From Taenia hydatigena (taxonomy: Eukaryota > Platyhelminthes > Cestoda > Cyclophyllidea > Taeniidae), in assembly GCA_036345935.2 (NCBI GenBank), contig JADWOT020001703.1, forward strand, positions 1 to 64,000: DNA of 64,000 bases, in the 5' to 3' direction. Below the pieces are notes generated by a model. That model had not been told where the DNA came from. It ran no database searches and worked only from the letters and a program-made list of their open reading frames with translations. The position numbers and the translations under genes are program-made. Within the stretch, counting starts at the first letter, position 1; every line of letters starts with the position of its first letter. Shown here in pieces: positions 26,545 through 40,011 of this stretch.

Positions 26545-29500
26545 TCTACAAACTGGCAATGTTTTGCACAATGCATCGTTCTCTCCATGTGAGACAAAAT
26601 TGACACGCATTAAGTCGGCATAGCTTTAAACAATAGATGAGCACAGAACAAACCCATTAGCCATCCTGACTGCGTTTCTCGATCAGCTATAAGAAATTCT
26701 CAATGATCTACTCATCGAGGGCGTATTTTAGTCAGGATACGGTGTTCATGTGAATCATCTAATGTAAATACTTGGGAGCATGGGTAAAATAGTTGCATGA
26801 TTCGTCCAAGGGAACGTGCTAGGTAGAAAATCACACACTTGCCTCAAGCTCATCAAGGAACCCGACCTCGTCTTCTGAGTCAAAAATAAGTACTTCGCTT
26901 GCTTCCCTCGTCTTCCGTCTCCATGCTGGAACTACCACTTAAGAGATCCAAAGCTACGTATTGCTGCTCCAGCACTTCCTCTAAGCCTTCGCTTATGTAA
27001 ATAAGATTTTATACGAAGCCATTGAGTACTCCTGTTTCGGTGCTTTTATAAATTTCAACAATCTTACTCTCCAGTCCCTTCGTGTCTTGACCTTGGCTCA
27101 TTTTTCCAATTTTTTTGATCAGACATCATTTGCGACCTTCAAAGCGCAAGTGTATTTTTGTTTTAGTTTGTAAAGCGATTTTTTGTCCACTACATAAGCT
27201 TGCACAGTAAAGGGTTGGCATGCAAAATTAAAACATATAAGGCGTTCATAAGCTTACTACGTAAGAAGATAAACAGCTCGGAAATGACAGATTATAAGGA
27301 GCATTTAAGAATGTCAACAACCCACTTTTACTAGTTTTCCATTAGTAGGGTGTGCGAGCTAGTTATGTAGTTTTGCACTGATGGCACTAAGGAGAACGTT
27401 TACGAGGCCTGAAGCAGAAATCAGCAAATCATAAGATCCGGAGTATTCATATTTTGCATATATACATTTTTTGTTCTAATTGTAGGAGAATAGTTGAGGT
27501 TGCTTTGCCAGAACCTTAACTATCCCCTGCACATTTAGCTCTTTCAGCAGCTAATGCCTCTACCTGAAGGCCTAGTCAAGCAGTCACTAAAAGCGCTGGC
27601 TTTGTGCAGCCTCAAATAAGCCGTTGTCAAGTTGATTTGTAGATGAGCGCACTTTCTTCATCGTATACATCGCTTCTGATTTGTCTCAGCTGGTTGATCG
27701 ATGGGTCCTCTCACCCACCATGTCCAGGTTCTTTTACTCTCCTACCTTCTTACCACAGATGCAATATAATTGCCTTCCGCTTTGCATTTAACTTTCTATT
27801 GTTTTTGGCTTTGCAGCACAATGCTTCTTCTGCAAATGCAAAGAAGTAAATTGGGTAAAGCTCTACACAAAACTGAGAATTCTAACCATTCTTTATCAGC
27901 TTCTCTGTTTTAAATGCCATCCTGAATTCGATACGAACAATGGGCTAGTAGTCAATGCACGACTCAAGGAGTACGCCAAGTGACAGAAATGATTTCCAAC
28001 CAGAAGCTTGGAGAAGAGTAGAATTCAAGAGTAAACCTTGGATCTGTAAGAGTGTCCTACTTCTTTCAAGCAGTGGCTGTGCCCATCCACCCTGTTTGAG
28101 GTTAAATCGGGTTGCAATGAGGATTGTATCTAATGGAGGACATGACATGAGTAGGTAATCCTCTGGCCTTCTAAGAAGCGGCTTAGTGACAATGGCGCAG
28201 TTTTACTTTCGAGAGAAATGCAATATGCAATAAATGGCTGTTGAAGAAAGGACGTAGACGCTTAGGGCCATCAAACAGATTTGTTGCAAGTCTTCGAATT
28301 TAGCAAATTCAAACACTTTATGGTGACATGAATACATTGAAAAATACAAGGCCATAAAAGGAAGAAGTATGGTCCTCAAATATATAGATTTACCTAAAAT
28401 ATTCAAAAATACATTGCATTTACGCTCCGCAGACGAATGCATATGTAAACAACACCTAACTGACTTCGTGCTAATCGCTGAGGCTGCTACTATTCGACCT
28501 TCAGGCAGCTGGAATTAGTTTGCCTTAATACTCTGCTTTTTACGTTAATGAAGAGCATGTGCCAGTAAATACCCGATAAAGTTGACGCGCACGGCCCTGA
28601 CTGAATCGTCCAATTCGTGATTGCGGCTTAAAATTATGACGGCATTTTCTACATATTGTTGCGCCACATGCTTACGTTTTGTTATGAACTGCATGAACAG
28701 ATTGAAAATAGAAATACTGAGTCTGTAGTACAACGTTCCTCCTCGAACCTTTAGACGCTCAGGTTAATTGTTGCAATTCATTGGAGGCAGTACGACAAGT
28801 AACACAAGCATGATAAATAGGGCTAACGAGCAACGAATAAATGGTGAAAAATACTGTGTAAAAAAATATGGCAACTCTTGTACGAAAACCTGTCAGCTTG
28901 GCATGGATGAGGACTACCACAACAAAATATCGAGACGCACATTTGCAGTGTAAAAATAGCCTGTGTACACTAAGTCGTGGGAGCCCGTGTACACTCCGTC
29001 TCAGGAGCAGTATTATTGCAGATGCCATCGCGTTAAGCACTTAATGTGAAGATGCATCTTTGAAAAGTTTGCATCCAACCTCGCTATTGACTTTGGTAAG
29101 CGTAATTCTCTTTCAGCACTAGCAGCACTGTCAGTGGCAATAACAGCAACTGCAGTGTGATATTTGTCAATCCAGCCGTGGCAAGTATGCTGGCATGATG
29201 CATTTCCAAATTTATAATGCATACAAAGACAATGAGGAGCAACTGCTTAAGCGATGCTTTTGTGTAGAGAGCTTTTTTGAACGCTCCAGTCAATGCAAGC
29301 AAGTAGAGGTACTTAACGCAGAGGAGCACAAGAAAGAGACGAAGAAAGGGAAAGTAAGAACCATTTAATGGAATTGTGAGTGCTCGTAATCGAAATGCGG
29401 TAGTGCCCATGGACAAACCTTTGCCTGCCATGGTCTTTGGCCTGCAATAGAGTAACTTACAGGGATCCGCATGCTGCAAGCATTATGCATTCTGTCCTTA

Positions 29501-32500
29501 AGCCAGTTGCGCATGATTCACCATTGAAACAATGCAGCATGCGGTACTCACTTTACATTTGGTTGTGGATATTTTTCGAGACCTGTAAATTTGGTTTCTT
29601 AAACAGCTTATCGAAATCACATTATACAGTAGTACAAAACGATGTAGCGTGTTTGCTGCTCACGTGAGGAATCACAAGAGGGACGTGTGAAACTGAGAGA
29701 GGTAGTGACTCTTACAATAAAGCGCCCATCACGTGTGATGTTTAGCTTCTAAGTGTTCGCTGCATCATCTATCATTGAGGATGAAATGCTACTACAGGTG
29801 AGGATGGGAAAGCCGACAATTAATCAAAGAAGTTAGTGAAGCCTTGGCACATCACTTTGGACTTAAAACGAAACTTAAGCAGTGGAAGCGTAGAGCTTAA
29901 CCAAGGATTTGGTGTCGATGATGAAATGAAGCAAGGTCGTCTGCAGCAGCAATTGCTGTCTGTAGAGATGCTGCTTATTCCGCGCTAGGTGAACAAAACG
30001 CTCACTTACAGTCCCAAAAGTTGGCTTATTACTTCAAAAGGTACACGATCCATGTTTTGATTTAGTCCTGACAAGCCTGTGGGAAACAATGCGTGTGAAA
30101 TATGGGGAGCGCCATAATAGATGGATGCTTTTCGTTACCTTGCGATCGAGCGAATAGAACAAGTATTGCCAAGATGGGCTAGGCAAATGAAACATTAGTC
30201 AAAAAGTGGTACAAAGATGGGTTCAGCCTATAGCAAAGTAAACGTCAGAGGAGTGGTTCGCTGACTTCTACTACTTGCATGTCAACATAAAGCGATCGAG
30301 GTAATACGCCATAAGCGGGCTGGTCTTTGTGCCATTTTTGGCTTACAAAAAGTCATGTTTTCTGCAGAAGGTAAAAATTAAGAGCTGTATTTACGGCCTG
30401 TCCACGCATCAGTTACCATTACTGCACAATCAGTTCCCACAAGCTAGACTTACCATAATCACTGATCTATCCATAAGTATACATAAAAAGATTCCATTAT
30501 TTGTCCATCCAAGCAACAATTCGATTATCGCCTCGATTCCCATTCATCAGTAGGACAATTTTTCCTTCACCAAGCCTCCCAATCGCCACCCGCACATCTG
30601 CTCGTTTCGGACGCTAGCAGTTACAACCTCTGCTACCTCGAGTTCATCCACCATGCAGCTGACATTCGTTCAACACTTTTCGTGTTAATCACATCTAGCT
30701 CTACTAATCAGATAAATTCTCTTCACTACCAACAACGATAACAAGCATAAATATTATGTAGCGAGCTGATTTTAGTGACCTTTAGAGTGTGATTCCAAAC
30801 CATCTTTTAGATGGTGCATGAGGGGTGGAATCCGCCAGCTTTTTCTAACAGAAACTGTAATGGTTCTGCAATGGGAAGAGGATGCGATGATAGATGGCAG
30901 AAGAATATCTAAGTCTTTGGCGAGGTAAACAAAATGTTCAAATAACAAATAGTTTTTGGTTTAAAAAAACGGCGCAAGAGTGAAGGATTAGGAAAGGACG
31001 AAAATATAGAGGATCATCTAGCCAAGGTTGGATGTCAATGAACAACTTACTTAATGACAGTAAGCATTTGCGCGCAAAGGAACCCTTTTCCTAACTAATG
31101 CAATTCTTCCATCCATCTATCAACCAAATTATTTCATTTTGTATCCCCTCATTTGATCATGCAAATACTGTGAAAGTGATCCAAGAGACTTAGCAGAATG
31201 TTAACACAATGAACATGGGGCTGGAACACTTTCAATAGGTAAGTTTTCCTTTCAGATGCTAAATTAACAATGTTTGGAATTATGTGTGCATGAAAAGAGG
31301 GTAGGAGAGTAAAAAACGGCAGAAGAAGACAATAGAGAAAGAGGTGCTATAGGTTACCTTTAATTTCTATGGGATGTACCTATCGTCTGTGCTCAGGTCT
31401 ATAGATTTACTTGACATGAGGAATGGAAGAAGCAAAGAAGGAAAAGGAGACAAAATAAGGGGTTGGGAAAAGTGGGATACAAGCATTGCGGAGTGACTGA
31501 TTCTCAGAAAAACTAACATTGTAGAGCATTGCAACGAGTAGCCAAAGATGCCTTTGTGATTGCATCTCCTTCCGCTTTATCGTGGAGGAGTCGGTCAGTG
31601 TGCCACGTCACATGTGCTGTTTTGCGTCGTTTCTTGTGATGTCCTGCCCATCGTCTGGGAGAGCCATATTTATTCTAGCTCAAAATTCGAAATCTGAATT
31701 CATATATCCTAGGTAAGCGCTACGCATCTGCTTGCATGATAGCGATGAGATAGTGCGTTGATTTGCAAATTTGCAAGTCTTTAGCCCATGCGGCTCTGCC
31801 TTTGGCTTCAAGTTGAGTTCTGACATTGCAATAACCCCAGAGGTGCTTCGCTTTAGCTGTAGCCATACCTATGTCCTTGTCCATAGCAAATGTCAAGCCA
31901 TAGCTACAGATTCGCAACGTTTAAATAAGTCAGAGTGGAATTGCCTCTCATCTCACTATATCCTGTAGAAATTACCAAAACTAAAATGTGAAGCAAATTT
32001 AACCAAAAATACCAATCTCTAAACTCTTTTAGCAAACTATCGAACTACAGTACCACAGCGCTATGCAGAGACATTTGACGATTACATTTCCTTGTTCCTT
32101 CCTCCACCCCCCTTCTGTAAACTTCTCGTCTTCTCTTCTTACCCAACTATTCTTTCATTTAATTTAAATGAACAAGCCTGGCGCCTCCTTAATACCGGAT
32201 AGCTGCAGTCAGCGCATTTGATAATTCTGGTACAAGGTAACAAGCGGCTTACCTTCAGCGGATCTGTAGCAATCCTTAGGAGCGCGTCTCTAAATTCGTT
32301 ACTTAATTCATGCCTCGCATTGCTCCTACTGCCTCTAAGTAGTTAAATATGCAATAAAAGTAAAATGGCTTAAGATTAAAAAACATTGATTTAAAGCTTG
32401 GCAGTGTTGGTAATCCCTCTCACTCTCTTTCGCCTCTTTTTGCATGCACAATCATGCAAGAAATTTGCTTCGAGTAGAAAAGAACAAAGACAGGTGATGC

Positions 32501-34760
32501 CTGCTCTTGAAAAAAACAACCTTCAACGTAGGTGGTACTGTGCTTCTCCATAACAATTTGGCCTTTAATGTCTGCTCTGCCGTTGGAAGGGAGTGGATTA
32601 GAGTAGTCCACGCCGCCATCCCACTAAGCCAGTGAGTCATCTGTGGTATCTATCTCACATCTGCTAGAGGGCAACGTTGAGTTGTCGACGCACCTAAGCA
32701 TTAAGCTTCATGCAATGTAACAGGACCGACTTAGCTTTTGCCTCCCAAATAAACGTTGTTCGTATCACGTCAGCAAACAACATGCCGCGTTTATTTTTGC
32801 CTCCATCAAGTCAGTTAACCTCTGAGTTTTACAAGCGAGGTGGACAACTGATGTCACATTTAACCATGACTTCCTTATGAGAGATATTTGCTTGCGCCAT
32901 AGATCTTCCTGCAACATTTCGAAGGTGTTTAAGGGAGGCACTGCTTGTCAACCACTCAGAGGCACGTCGGATTGTCGCAAGTGATCGCAATCTCACACTC
33001 ACTGTCTCATCCTCGTCCACTTCCAAAACTGCATGTGATGGTCGTCTCACCTTAATTCTAAAAAATCACAGTCAGGATAGCTCAAATGACTCGGATACAA
33101 ACTAAATGGGAGCAGACTAGTTTTTGCTAATACCTAAAAGTAAATAGGCTATCAAAAGCGGGTCTTTCTAGCTCGCGCCTACTCAAGAGCATCTATTGAA
33201 TGCATTGGAATTATACCGCTCATTTCGTTTAAAAAAAAACACATCTTTGGCCATGTTAACATGGACGCAGTGCGCTTTCCCTTGATCTTTAGACGACTCC
33301 TGATGTAAACTACCTCAATGCACATCGCACCCAGATGCTTACAGAGTAGCTGTAGCGGGCTATCAAACATTCGCTATTGTGAGGACAGCATGCGCTAACG
33401 TAAGACCCAAGTAGCTTCAATCATCTTTCGACTACCAAGCTCTGAACTGTCTCCTCTGCGATGGTTAGACGGAGTTCATGCTGCTTAAAGAACCTGCTAT
33501 CCGCTAGAGATGGTTGGATTTTGTCCTGATGAGCCATCAGATCTCATGTTGTGATTACTGCCTAGGGTCGATCATAGTGTTTAATTACTGAGGCGGTGAG
33601 TAGCCAGATTGTAGAGGGAAGTTCAAAAGCAATTAGCTTTGCTGATAAACAAGAGGTGATAATCGAAACGTTGCCGCTATGTGGAAGGATCCTATTGGTC
33701 CCACTTATAAAGGCATTGCTTTTGTCCTCACAGCATGAACATTATCCGTCCCCGTTTACAACCTCTGATTCCAAGCTTTTCGATTTGTCTCTAGTTGCAA
33801 ATAAATGTTCAACACTTTAACAAACTTAATTTGGTTTCTACCTTCAACCCTTTGATACGACTTTCAAGTAGGAATTGAGGAGCAAGCTAAACTGCTTACA
33901 CTCTTAATCACCCATTCGTCCGTGTACCTTGGTGCACCTTCGGTTCGTGTAAGCTGAAAACACTTCATTTGTCACTCGGATGATGCATTGAGTGCTAATG
34001 TTACAGCGGAAGTAGTGCAGGCACTTTAAAAGGTCCTGCTCTATCCAATGTGTGCAAATTCGGATGCGGCTGAAAGTCATGATACATTCTCCTTCCCCAC
34101 CACCTCTTGCCTTCATTTTTGTTATTGTAGTTTGTGACTTGCAATGCATTAGGCAGGCGAAATCTCCACCCCACCAATTTGCAACAATGGCGAAAAAAGG
34201 CAGAATTCTGGGCTAGAAACTGCATTATAAGTGTGGGGACTCAATTATATGTTACTGGCATGGTGTAGAGTTCTCTTCGCACAGCCAATGTACACAGTCA
34301 GCCATCGCGAGGTGGTTGGTGCCACAAATTATTCGCTCCAGCCATCAACACTTACGTGCTTCCATAAAGACATTGATCTGAAAGCTTGAGTTTTATTCGG
34401 CTTGATAGCAAAAATGAGGGAAAGGGATAGATTAAGCCGGCCATTTGTTGTGTTCTCCGTTTTTTGCTAGAACGCTGACCTCAAATAATGACTGTTTAGG
34501 CAGCAAGGAGAGCGATCCATTAGAGTAGGCTGTCGAATGTTTATTCAACGTGGTCTTATTAAACCCTTCAAAAGAGACACGCATCGCTGGACGACAGTGG
34601 TTGATTGAGTTCACATCTCTACTCAAGTTACAACTCAATGTGACTTGAGGTCCTACACTCTAAAAGGCGTTTACTTTGTAGGTAAATAAGGTTGACGTTG
34701 GGGTTTAAACAATGAGCATCTCGACATTTACGACCTCACGTACTCAAATATGTAAGAACC
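26545..34760. other. Gene-free stretch
   Basis: Eight kilobases without a recognisable coding region, RNA gene or mobile element. Open frames (up to 131 codons, 29084-29479 minus) carry no motif I can place. Confidence 0.45.
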
Positions 34761-34881
34761 TATGCTGAAAATTCTGAAACCCGGTGCTGGATCAGCTAAG
34801 AAGAGAAGTAAGTGTTGCGGGCATGAAAAATGTGTTCCCTGCACAGAGTATGGGTTAGGTCAACCTTTCCAATGGGTAGGC

Positions 34882-35450
34882 ATTATGAAAGAAAGGACTG
34901 TGGTGTTTCTTCTATCGATAGAACCTTTTAGATGTCTCAATCCCTCTTTTTTACAACTTTGTTTAGTAGGACCCCACTCGGTTGGCACTAATTAATTAAT
35001 GCTTTGGGTAGGAGTGAGACCAATCAAAGCAGCATTAGGCTGCGTGTTGGCAATGAGATCCGTATCCGAATGCGAGGAAGGTGATTTAGCGTTTCATGTC
35101 CTAGCTTCTAAAGTCTATTGATGGATCAGTCAGGAGAGGAATTAGTTAGTGAGGACATTTAAAACATGTCCTATACTCTGTGTTCAGGTTCTATCTACTT
35201 TTCCAAAAAGACAAACACGAACTAAAGAAGGACTGTGGCGCTTGTTGTCCCATCAGAACCTCATTACTTTTCTCGGTCTTCTCTCTGTCTCAATCAGCTT
35301 CGTTTGCTAGGACTCAGTTTTGCTGGCAAAAATTCATGGATGTCATGGGTAGGAGACAGGTCAATCGAAGCAACATCGAGCCGCTTCGTGTCAAAATTTG
35401 GAAAAGATGATTTAGCACATTTAAGGTGTGGGTTGAAAGTTACTGATCAA
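34882..35450 (+). repeat. Degenerate tandem duplication
   Basis: Block 34882-35130 is related to 35212-35450. Both contain AAAGGACTGTGG/AAGGACTGTGG, TCTCAATC, TTTAGTAGGAC/TTGCTAGGACT, GGGTAGGAG followed by a CAATCRAAGCA word, CTGCGTG/CTTCGTG, and GTGATTTAGC/ATGATTTAGC. This indicates an old local duplication with a period of about 330 bp. No coding motif is seen. Confidence 0.4.
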
Positions 35451-35469
35451 GCCTTGCAAGTGACATGAA

Positions 35470-36464
35470 ACATGGGCCTAACCCTAATAGACATTACCGC
35501 CGTCCGCTTCGATAGGCCAAGCGTTGTCATCGTTTATGCAACTCGAAGACAATTTATTCTGGTGACTTCCAACTCTGCACACAGCTCTTCGCAAGAATAT
35601 CCTTAAAAGACATCAGTTTATTCATTAATTTTTGAGGATCAGTACATGCTATGAAGACCACAAAGCAGTTGGAAAAGCAAAACACTAACATTACAGCCAC
35701 AAAATGAAAGTCAGCCAAAGTCAGTCTGCAGACTCTTCATGGAGGAAGCCAATAACCCGCTTTATCAGTTCTACCAATTTCTCCATGTCCTCCTCTTCAC
35801 TAGCCTGCTGTTAATCTGGTCCAGCACCGCGCTGTGTTGCAGGCGTCTCATTGCCAAACGTTTTCTCACCGACCTTCTTTGTTATGTAGCGCTGAATCCG
35901 AATGCATATCTTGACCTAACAGAAAAGTCAAAATTATGACAAAGTTCAATTGCTCAGTCGTAGACAGTCAAGCACTGCACAATAGTAGCTGTCCAGTAAA
36001 CATTTAATTTAACGTCTTGATGCTCCACCAACCTGAGTCGCCGTCAAGTTGATGCAACGCGCCAGTTCTTTGCGTTCATGCGTATTGAGGTAGTTTTCTT
36101 GCTGAAGCATTCCATCATCTCGCCAATTTGGTACAGCGTAAAGAGAACCATGCGTCTGGCTTGACTTTGTGTCTCAGATAATGTCTAGCGTACCTGAGAT
36201 TGTTCCGCCGTTAACGGTGCAGAGAAGTTTCCCGAATCAGGCATAGATGCCGTAGCAACAATTTGCTGGATAAAAGAGCAATTTGGAAATGAGTGGAGGC
36301 TTGCCGGGAGTTGTTGATACGTACATGGTGGTAGTAACGGATGCTGCTCCTGTGGTTGTGGCAGCTGCTGATGTAACTTGCATGAGGTGTCAAATGAGAG
36401 TGGGTTCGGCGATGGGAAGATCGATGACGTAGTGGTCGATTGAAGTTGACCTAAACATCCACAT
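35470..36464. other. Left flank of the viral cluster, no gene seen
   Basis: No recognisable gene. The inverted-repeat arm begins abruptly at 36465. The sequence just before it has no evident viral similarity and probably represents host DNA. Confidence 0.45.
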
Positions 36465-36751
36465 CAATAGTCTCCTCCATTTGCTTGGTTAAAAGTTTCT
36501 TGCCTCCCTCAGCTCAAGACGCAGACCTAGAATCTATAGCCTCCTGTATAAGCTTAGTTAAGCTTGTCGTGATAGCCGCCTTGCAAAACGTGGAAGATGA
36601 ATGAGGCACCGAAGGTTTCGCAGGCGAGCATATAGGTCGCGTTATCATAGGAGATATACGCCTATGTATCAGACACTTTGCGTTCAATGACATTTATGGA
36701 TGTGATAACGTGGTCGACGCAGCCTAGCCTTATGGAACCACATTCCTATGT

Positions 36752-37236
36752 TTGGTGGAGATCGAACGATAAGCCGCGTTATTTGAATTTGAGAGGATGT
36801 TATTGTTATTGCCGTGTGATCCTCGCTACATGTCGGATTAAGGCTAAGTACAATTCGTCTGATGATGTAGATAATGTTACTCCTGGAATGTTGGTGGCCG
36901 CGAAATTTAATTTTCTGTTAGTTATGACAATACTAGTATTAATCGGTTTTGAAAATGTCCGGCGTAAAGGTCAACTCGCAGTTAAGGCCCTTTCATTTGC
37001 GCGGTGTTCCATTTAACGCAATTAGGAAACCTTTTATGGGAATCGATGGAGATCATACTTAAAATGCATTCAATTGGAATGATGCTATACGTAGAGTTAG
37101 ATTTCCATGTTCTTCTTCTATGTATACATTGTACCTTCATTTAGGAATAGCTGCCCTGGATTCCATTACCCCCTCCATCAACTATGATGTTGCTGCAACA
37201 GTTTGGTATTATTATATGGCACCAATTTTATTGTAA
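36752..37236 (+). pseudogene. Cyclovirus-like capsid (Cap) C-terminal part, left copy
   Basis: Two frames together give a Cap-like track. An upstream frame (36752-36950) carries CRIKAKYNSSDDVDNVTPGM, the kind of beta-strand followed by a 'D-x-V/D-N-x-T-P' segment found in circovirus capsids. After a frameshift near 36950 the frame ending at 37236 carries LYLHLGIAAL and VWYYYMAP, the hydrophobic C-terminal strands. At least one stop (about 37060) also interrupts it. The N-terminal Arg-rich part is missing in this copy. In a virus the protein would form the small icosahedral shell. It is convergent with gene X on the other strand, as Cap converges on Rep in Circoviridae. Confidence 0.6.
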
Positions 37237-37941
37237 TGAAAATAAAAAAAAGCTGCATGGAATCGCAAATGTTTAATGCGCCTGTCTTTAACATCAAAAT
37301 AGTTCATGTCGGGTCGCTTCCATTGCAAGGTGGAGAAGGTGGTGCAGTTCTTTTCCTCTGCCATCTAGAAAGTAGCCGTACAGGTATCTGCAATATTGGT
37401 TGCACATCCTTCAAATACGGGAAGCGAAATGTCCAAGGGTCCCATGAGACTCCAATTTTCCAAAGGTTGTGGGATTTCACTCGGAGAACTATAGAACCAT
37501 TTCAATTCGCACATGCCCAAATCGTTATTGCACGTTTTCATAGCTATAGAATGCGGTTTACCAATACATTCGTATGCAATATTGGCAACCATTTCCTTCT
37601 GTTCACGGGTTAGGAGATTTTTGAAATTCCACGATAATGCTCTAGTTGTTGTTGGTTCCGTAGGAGAATTTCGTCAGTAATTGGAGGTTAATTTTACATA
37701 ACGAAGATTAATTTCGGGTAGAAATGCACACGGTCGAAATAAGAGACGCATTCTTTTGTAAGCGCGTTCTAGAATCGCACCCATTCAACCGTTTGCATAT
37801 AAGTTTGCACTGGTGCTGTTTCCTGCTGCTTTCTTCTGGGTAGGCGGTGTTTGCATTTTCGAACCGGTTTCGCCGTCGGTTGACGATTCCACAGGCAGGG
37901 TTGTATCAATATCAACAATGCTCTGCAAATCGCTCTCCATA
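37214..37941 (-). pseudogene. Gene X, left copy (unassigned viral protein)
   Basis: Mirror image of 46567-47294 on the other arm, where it is described. Same breaks, because the two arms appear identical. Confidence 0.45.
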
Positions 37942-38044
37942 TGAAGCGCAGATCTGTAGCTAGTGTAAAATGGACGTGCTTTGTTCCCATGAGTGAAATA
38001 CGAGCAAGCTGTTTCTATTTTGCCAATTGGAAGTTGTGGCTATC

Positions 38045-38070
38045 CTCATTGGTTAGTAATAACCAATGAG
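38045..38070 (-). promoter_or_regulatory. CCAAT/ATTGG stem-loop, left copy
   Basis: Mirror of the perfect 11-bp stem at 46438-46463, described there. Confidence 0.6.
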
Positions 38071-38269
38071 AGTCAGATGATACACATAAATCATATGATG
38101 TAAATATTACGTTTCTAACATCCAATAGATGTGGAGGGAAGCTCTGAATACCATTTAAATCCATTGTGCAATCTAGTACTCACAGCGAAATGCCAGAACA
38201 GGAATTATATACGTTTATTATGCAAGAGAAAGCAACATATCGGACCCGTTTAACGGGAGTTATTCCTCG

Positions 38270-38818
38270 TCAACAGCGCATTAAATCTAAAACTCGTTCG
38301 TGCATGTGTTCGATGCGCGTCATTCTGTGGCGGAGAACTTCTGGGTCGAAATCCGTGAATTTGTATTGTTCTTCTAGCGGTTTATTTGCCATTATATAGG
38401 TGCGTTTGGAGTTGAATATTTTGTAACTGCCTTTTGCCGGTAATTGATATCGATAAGGGTTGCAGATTTTTAACATTTCGTCATGCGGGATCCAACCGTA
38501 AAAATCGTCTATAATGGCGTTTCCTTCATTGTCGTAGAGGTCTGACCACAGTCCTCTAGCTTTATAGTAGATGCTTTCTCCGGTTGCTTGGGCCTCTTCT
38601 TTGGTCCTTCTGAATTTTTGCACTCCGGGTTCACCCCAGTAGTAGTAAACTTCTGTTTTAAAATCTCTACTTTTGGGTTTGTTCTACATGGCATCCATTG
38701 TTACATGTCTGTGCCCAATTTAAGGAAAGCACCTGGTTATTTCGTTTGCACCTCCATCATTGGTGTGCCGCCCATGATGCCCATAGCGACATCGTCTACT
38801 GTATATGCTGTTCTCCTT
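38270..38818 (-). pseudogene. Cyclovirus-like Rep, SF3 helicase part (RepF), left copy
   Basis: Mirror of RepF at 45690-46238 with the same degenerate Walker A motif and the same stop. It lies on the minus strand of the left arm. Confidence 0.75.
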
Positions 38819-39159
38819 AGTCTGTCGTTGTTAGGTCTTGGTAGTGCACCCAGTTCGAAGAACTACGCGAACGTGATTACGTGCGGCCATCGCGCGCGTA
38901 GCCGGGTGCGCACGCGCGCACCCATTAATCATGCGCGCAAAATGATTTATGGGTTTTCGCGAGTACCGTGAGCCCCAAGAAACTAAGACATGCAGCAAAC
39001 CCCCGAGAAGTGAAAGGCGGAATAAGGGGCATAAATATATTAAAGCATTGTTAAGTGTGCTTTGGTCAGGAGATCTTTTTAAAATACAGTGTCTTTAATA
39101 TCGAAATGCTCCATGTTTGGCCGTTTCCATGAGATGGTGGAGAAGTTGTACAAGTTTTT

Positions 39160-39420
39160 TCGCCTGCTATTTTGAATGTTGCGTTATAAGTTTTATTGAA
39201 ATCGCACATGGGAGCCCTCCCGCCCCACGCTCCGTCCCATTGGTCGGCGCCCCCACCGCCGCCACACGCATGCACGCGTAAGCAGACCGGATAAGGAGTA
39301 GGCAGACGAGCTCTAGGCTGGAAGAAGATGAGGATGTAGTAAAGTTTTGGGTAGGACTATGCAGGTATTCCTGACTCGCAGTGCATGATTAATGTCCCGA
39401 ACGACATTGAACAAGACTTA
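39160..39420. repeat. Terminal-repeat-like GC-rich block, left
   Basis: GC-rich sequence with small nested palindromes (GGGAG-CTCCC near 39210; GCGTGCATGCGT-type words near 39270). It mirrors 45088-45348 and is related to one arm of the complete hairpin at 50832-51136, sharing CTTCTTCCAG, GCCTACTCC/TCCTACTCC, a GCGTG-rich segment and a G-run. I read it as half of a parvovirus-type terminal repeat. Confidence 0.5.
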
Positions 39421-39619
39421 AATGCGCATTACTAATGCAATGGCCTTGAAATCCAGACATATGAATAGCTGTAGCACAAAGGAACAAGGAGCTACTATCG
39501 ATTGACGTCATTATGATGGTATAATGGTTTTCTAGAAAAGGGCATTGACCATCTTTTAACGAATAATAAAAGCTGCAATATGAGTTTAAATATGCTAGAC
39601 CGCGGTTCGCGTACCATAG

Positions 39620-39960
39620 ATGGCAACTTCTTCAACGACGGCTAAGGACAATGGACGACGCCTTGTTGAAAGCGGATCCCAAACTGGCGATTTGTTCGAC
39701 ACCACTGACACCGAAAGTTTGGATGAAACCTTTGGACTGAACGATTTGGTCCAGACAGCGGAAGACCAATTATTTAATCGGTAAGAATATTCATAAACAA
39801 TATTCTTTTATTGCTCCATTTACCACAGAGCAATCTGATTGGCTACTACATTACTACAACCGCAACCTGAGAAGGAATATGTGGAGAAGCGTCGTAAGTT
39901 GGAATTGAGTAGGAAAAGGCGCGTTTAACCGCTTTGCAAACGCAATTGGGAAGGAAACTA
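39620..39960 (+). pseudogene. Spliced first-exon module Y (parvovirus-like, 5' gene)
   Basis: The ATG at 39620 opens a 161-nt exon encoding an acidic Ser/Thr-rich N-terminus (…GDLFDTTDTESLDETFGL…) that ends in a donor (AATCG|GTAAGAATAT) at 39781. An acceptor CAG ends at 39828, giving a 48-nt intron. The second exon would be in frame but meets TGA after two codons; beyond it the same frame is rich in Lys/Arg/Glu (EKEYVEKRRKLELSRKRR) before TAA near 39928. Module Y' (44889-44729, minus) has an exon of exactly the same length, 161 nt, and ends with the same donor context. A shorter relative lies at 50555-50439. The shared position beside terminal repeats suggests the first exon of a gene at the end of a parvovirus-like genome. 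Function unknown. Confidence 0.5.
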
Positions 39961-39974
39961 CCCTCAGGCGAATT

Positions 39975-40009
39975 GTCAGAAGTTGGGGTAATACTATCCA
40001 ACTTCTGAC
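39975..40009 (-). other. CRESS-DNA virus replication origin: stem-loop with TAGTATTAC
   Basis: A perfect 12-bp stem (GTCAGAAGTTGG at 39975-39986 with its complement at 39998-40009) encloses an 11-nt loop. Read on the minus strand, the loop contains TAGTATTAC, the canonical circovirus/cyclovirus nonanucleotide where Rep nicks to start rolling-circle replication. RepA starts at 40012, two bases beyond the stem, on the opposite strand. In cycloviruses the nonamer lies on the capsid-sense strand and Rep on its complement, which fits. The stem has no mismatch although neighbouring genes are broken. Confidence 0.85.
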
Positions 40010-40011
40010 CC

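Larger units (their letters stand above)
36465..39401 (+). repeat. Left arm of a 2.94-kb inverted repeat
   Basis: This arm is the reverse complement of 45107-48043; paired coordinates always sum to 84508, so there are no indels. All translations compared inside the two arms are identical, and every stretch I compared by eye matched base for base. The match begins at 36465 (48043) after an unrelated flank and weakens at 39402 (45106), beyond which only diverged similarity continues inward for about 200 bp. The arm carries a capsid piece (+), gene X (-), a CCAAT hairpin, a Rep piece (-) and half of a terminal-repeat-like GC-rich block. Confidence 0.9.

Noticed and set aside
37203..37613. 136-codon frame (+) and its mirror 46895-47305 (-)
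   Set aside because: Antisense shadow of gene X, which has the more protein-like frame and the homologous second copy.
38880..38940. GC-rich palindrome GGGTGCGCACGCGCGCACCC (mirrored near 45590)
   Set aside because: Considered as another viral origin, but it has no TATTAC-type nonamer in a loop. It may simply belong to the GC-rich viral intergenic DNA.
38588..38971. 127-codon open frame (+), duplicated at 45537-45920 (-)
   Set aside because: It is the antisense shadow of the Rep helicase piece and adjacent GC-rich DNA; it looks duplicated only because it lies in the inverted repeat.
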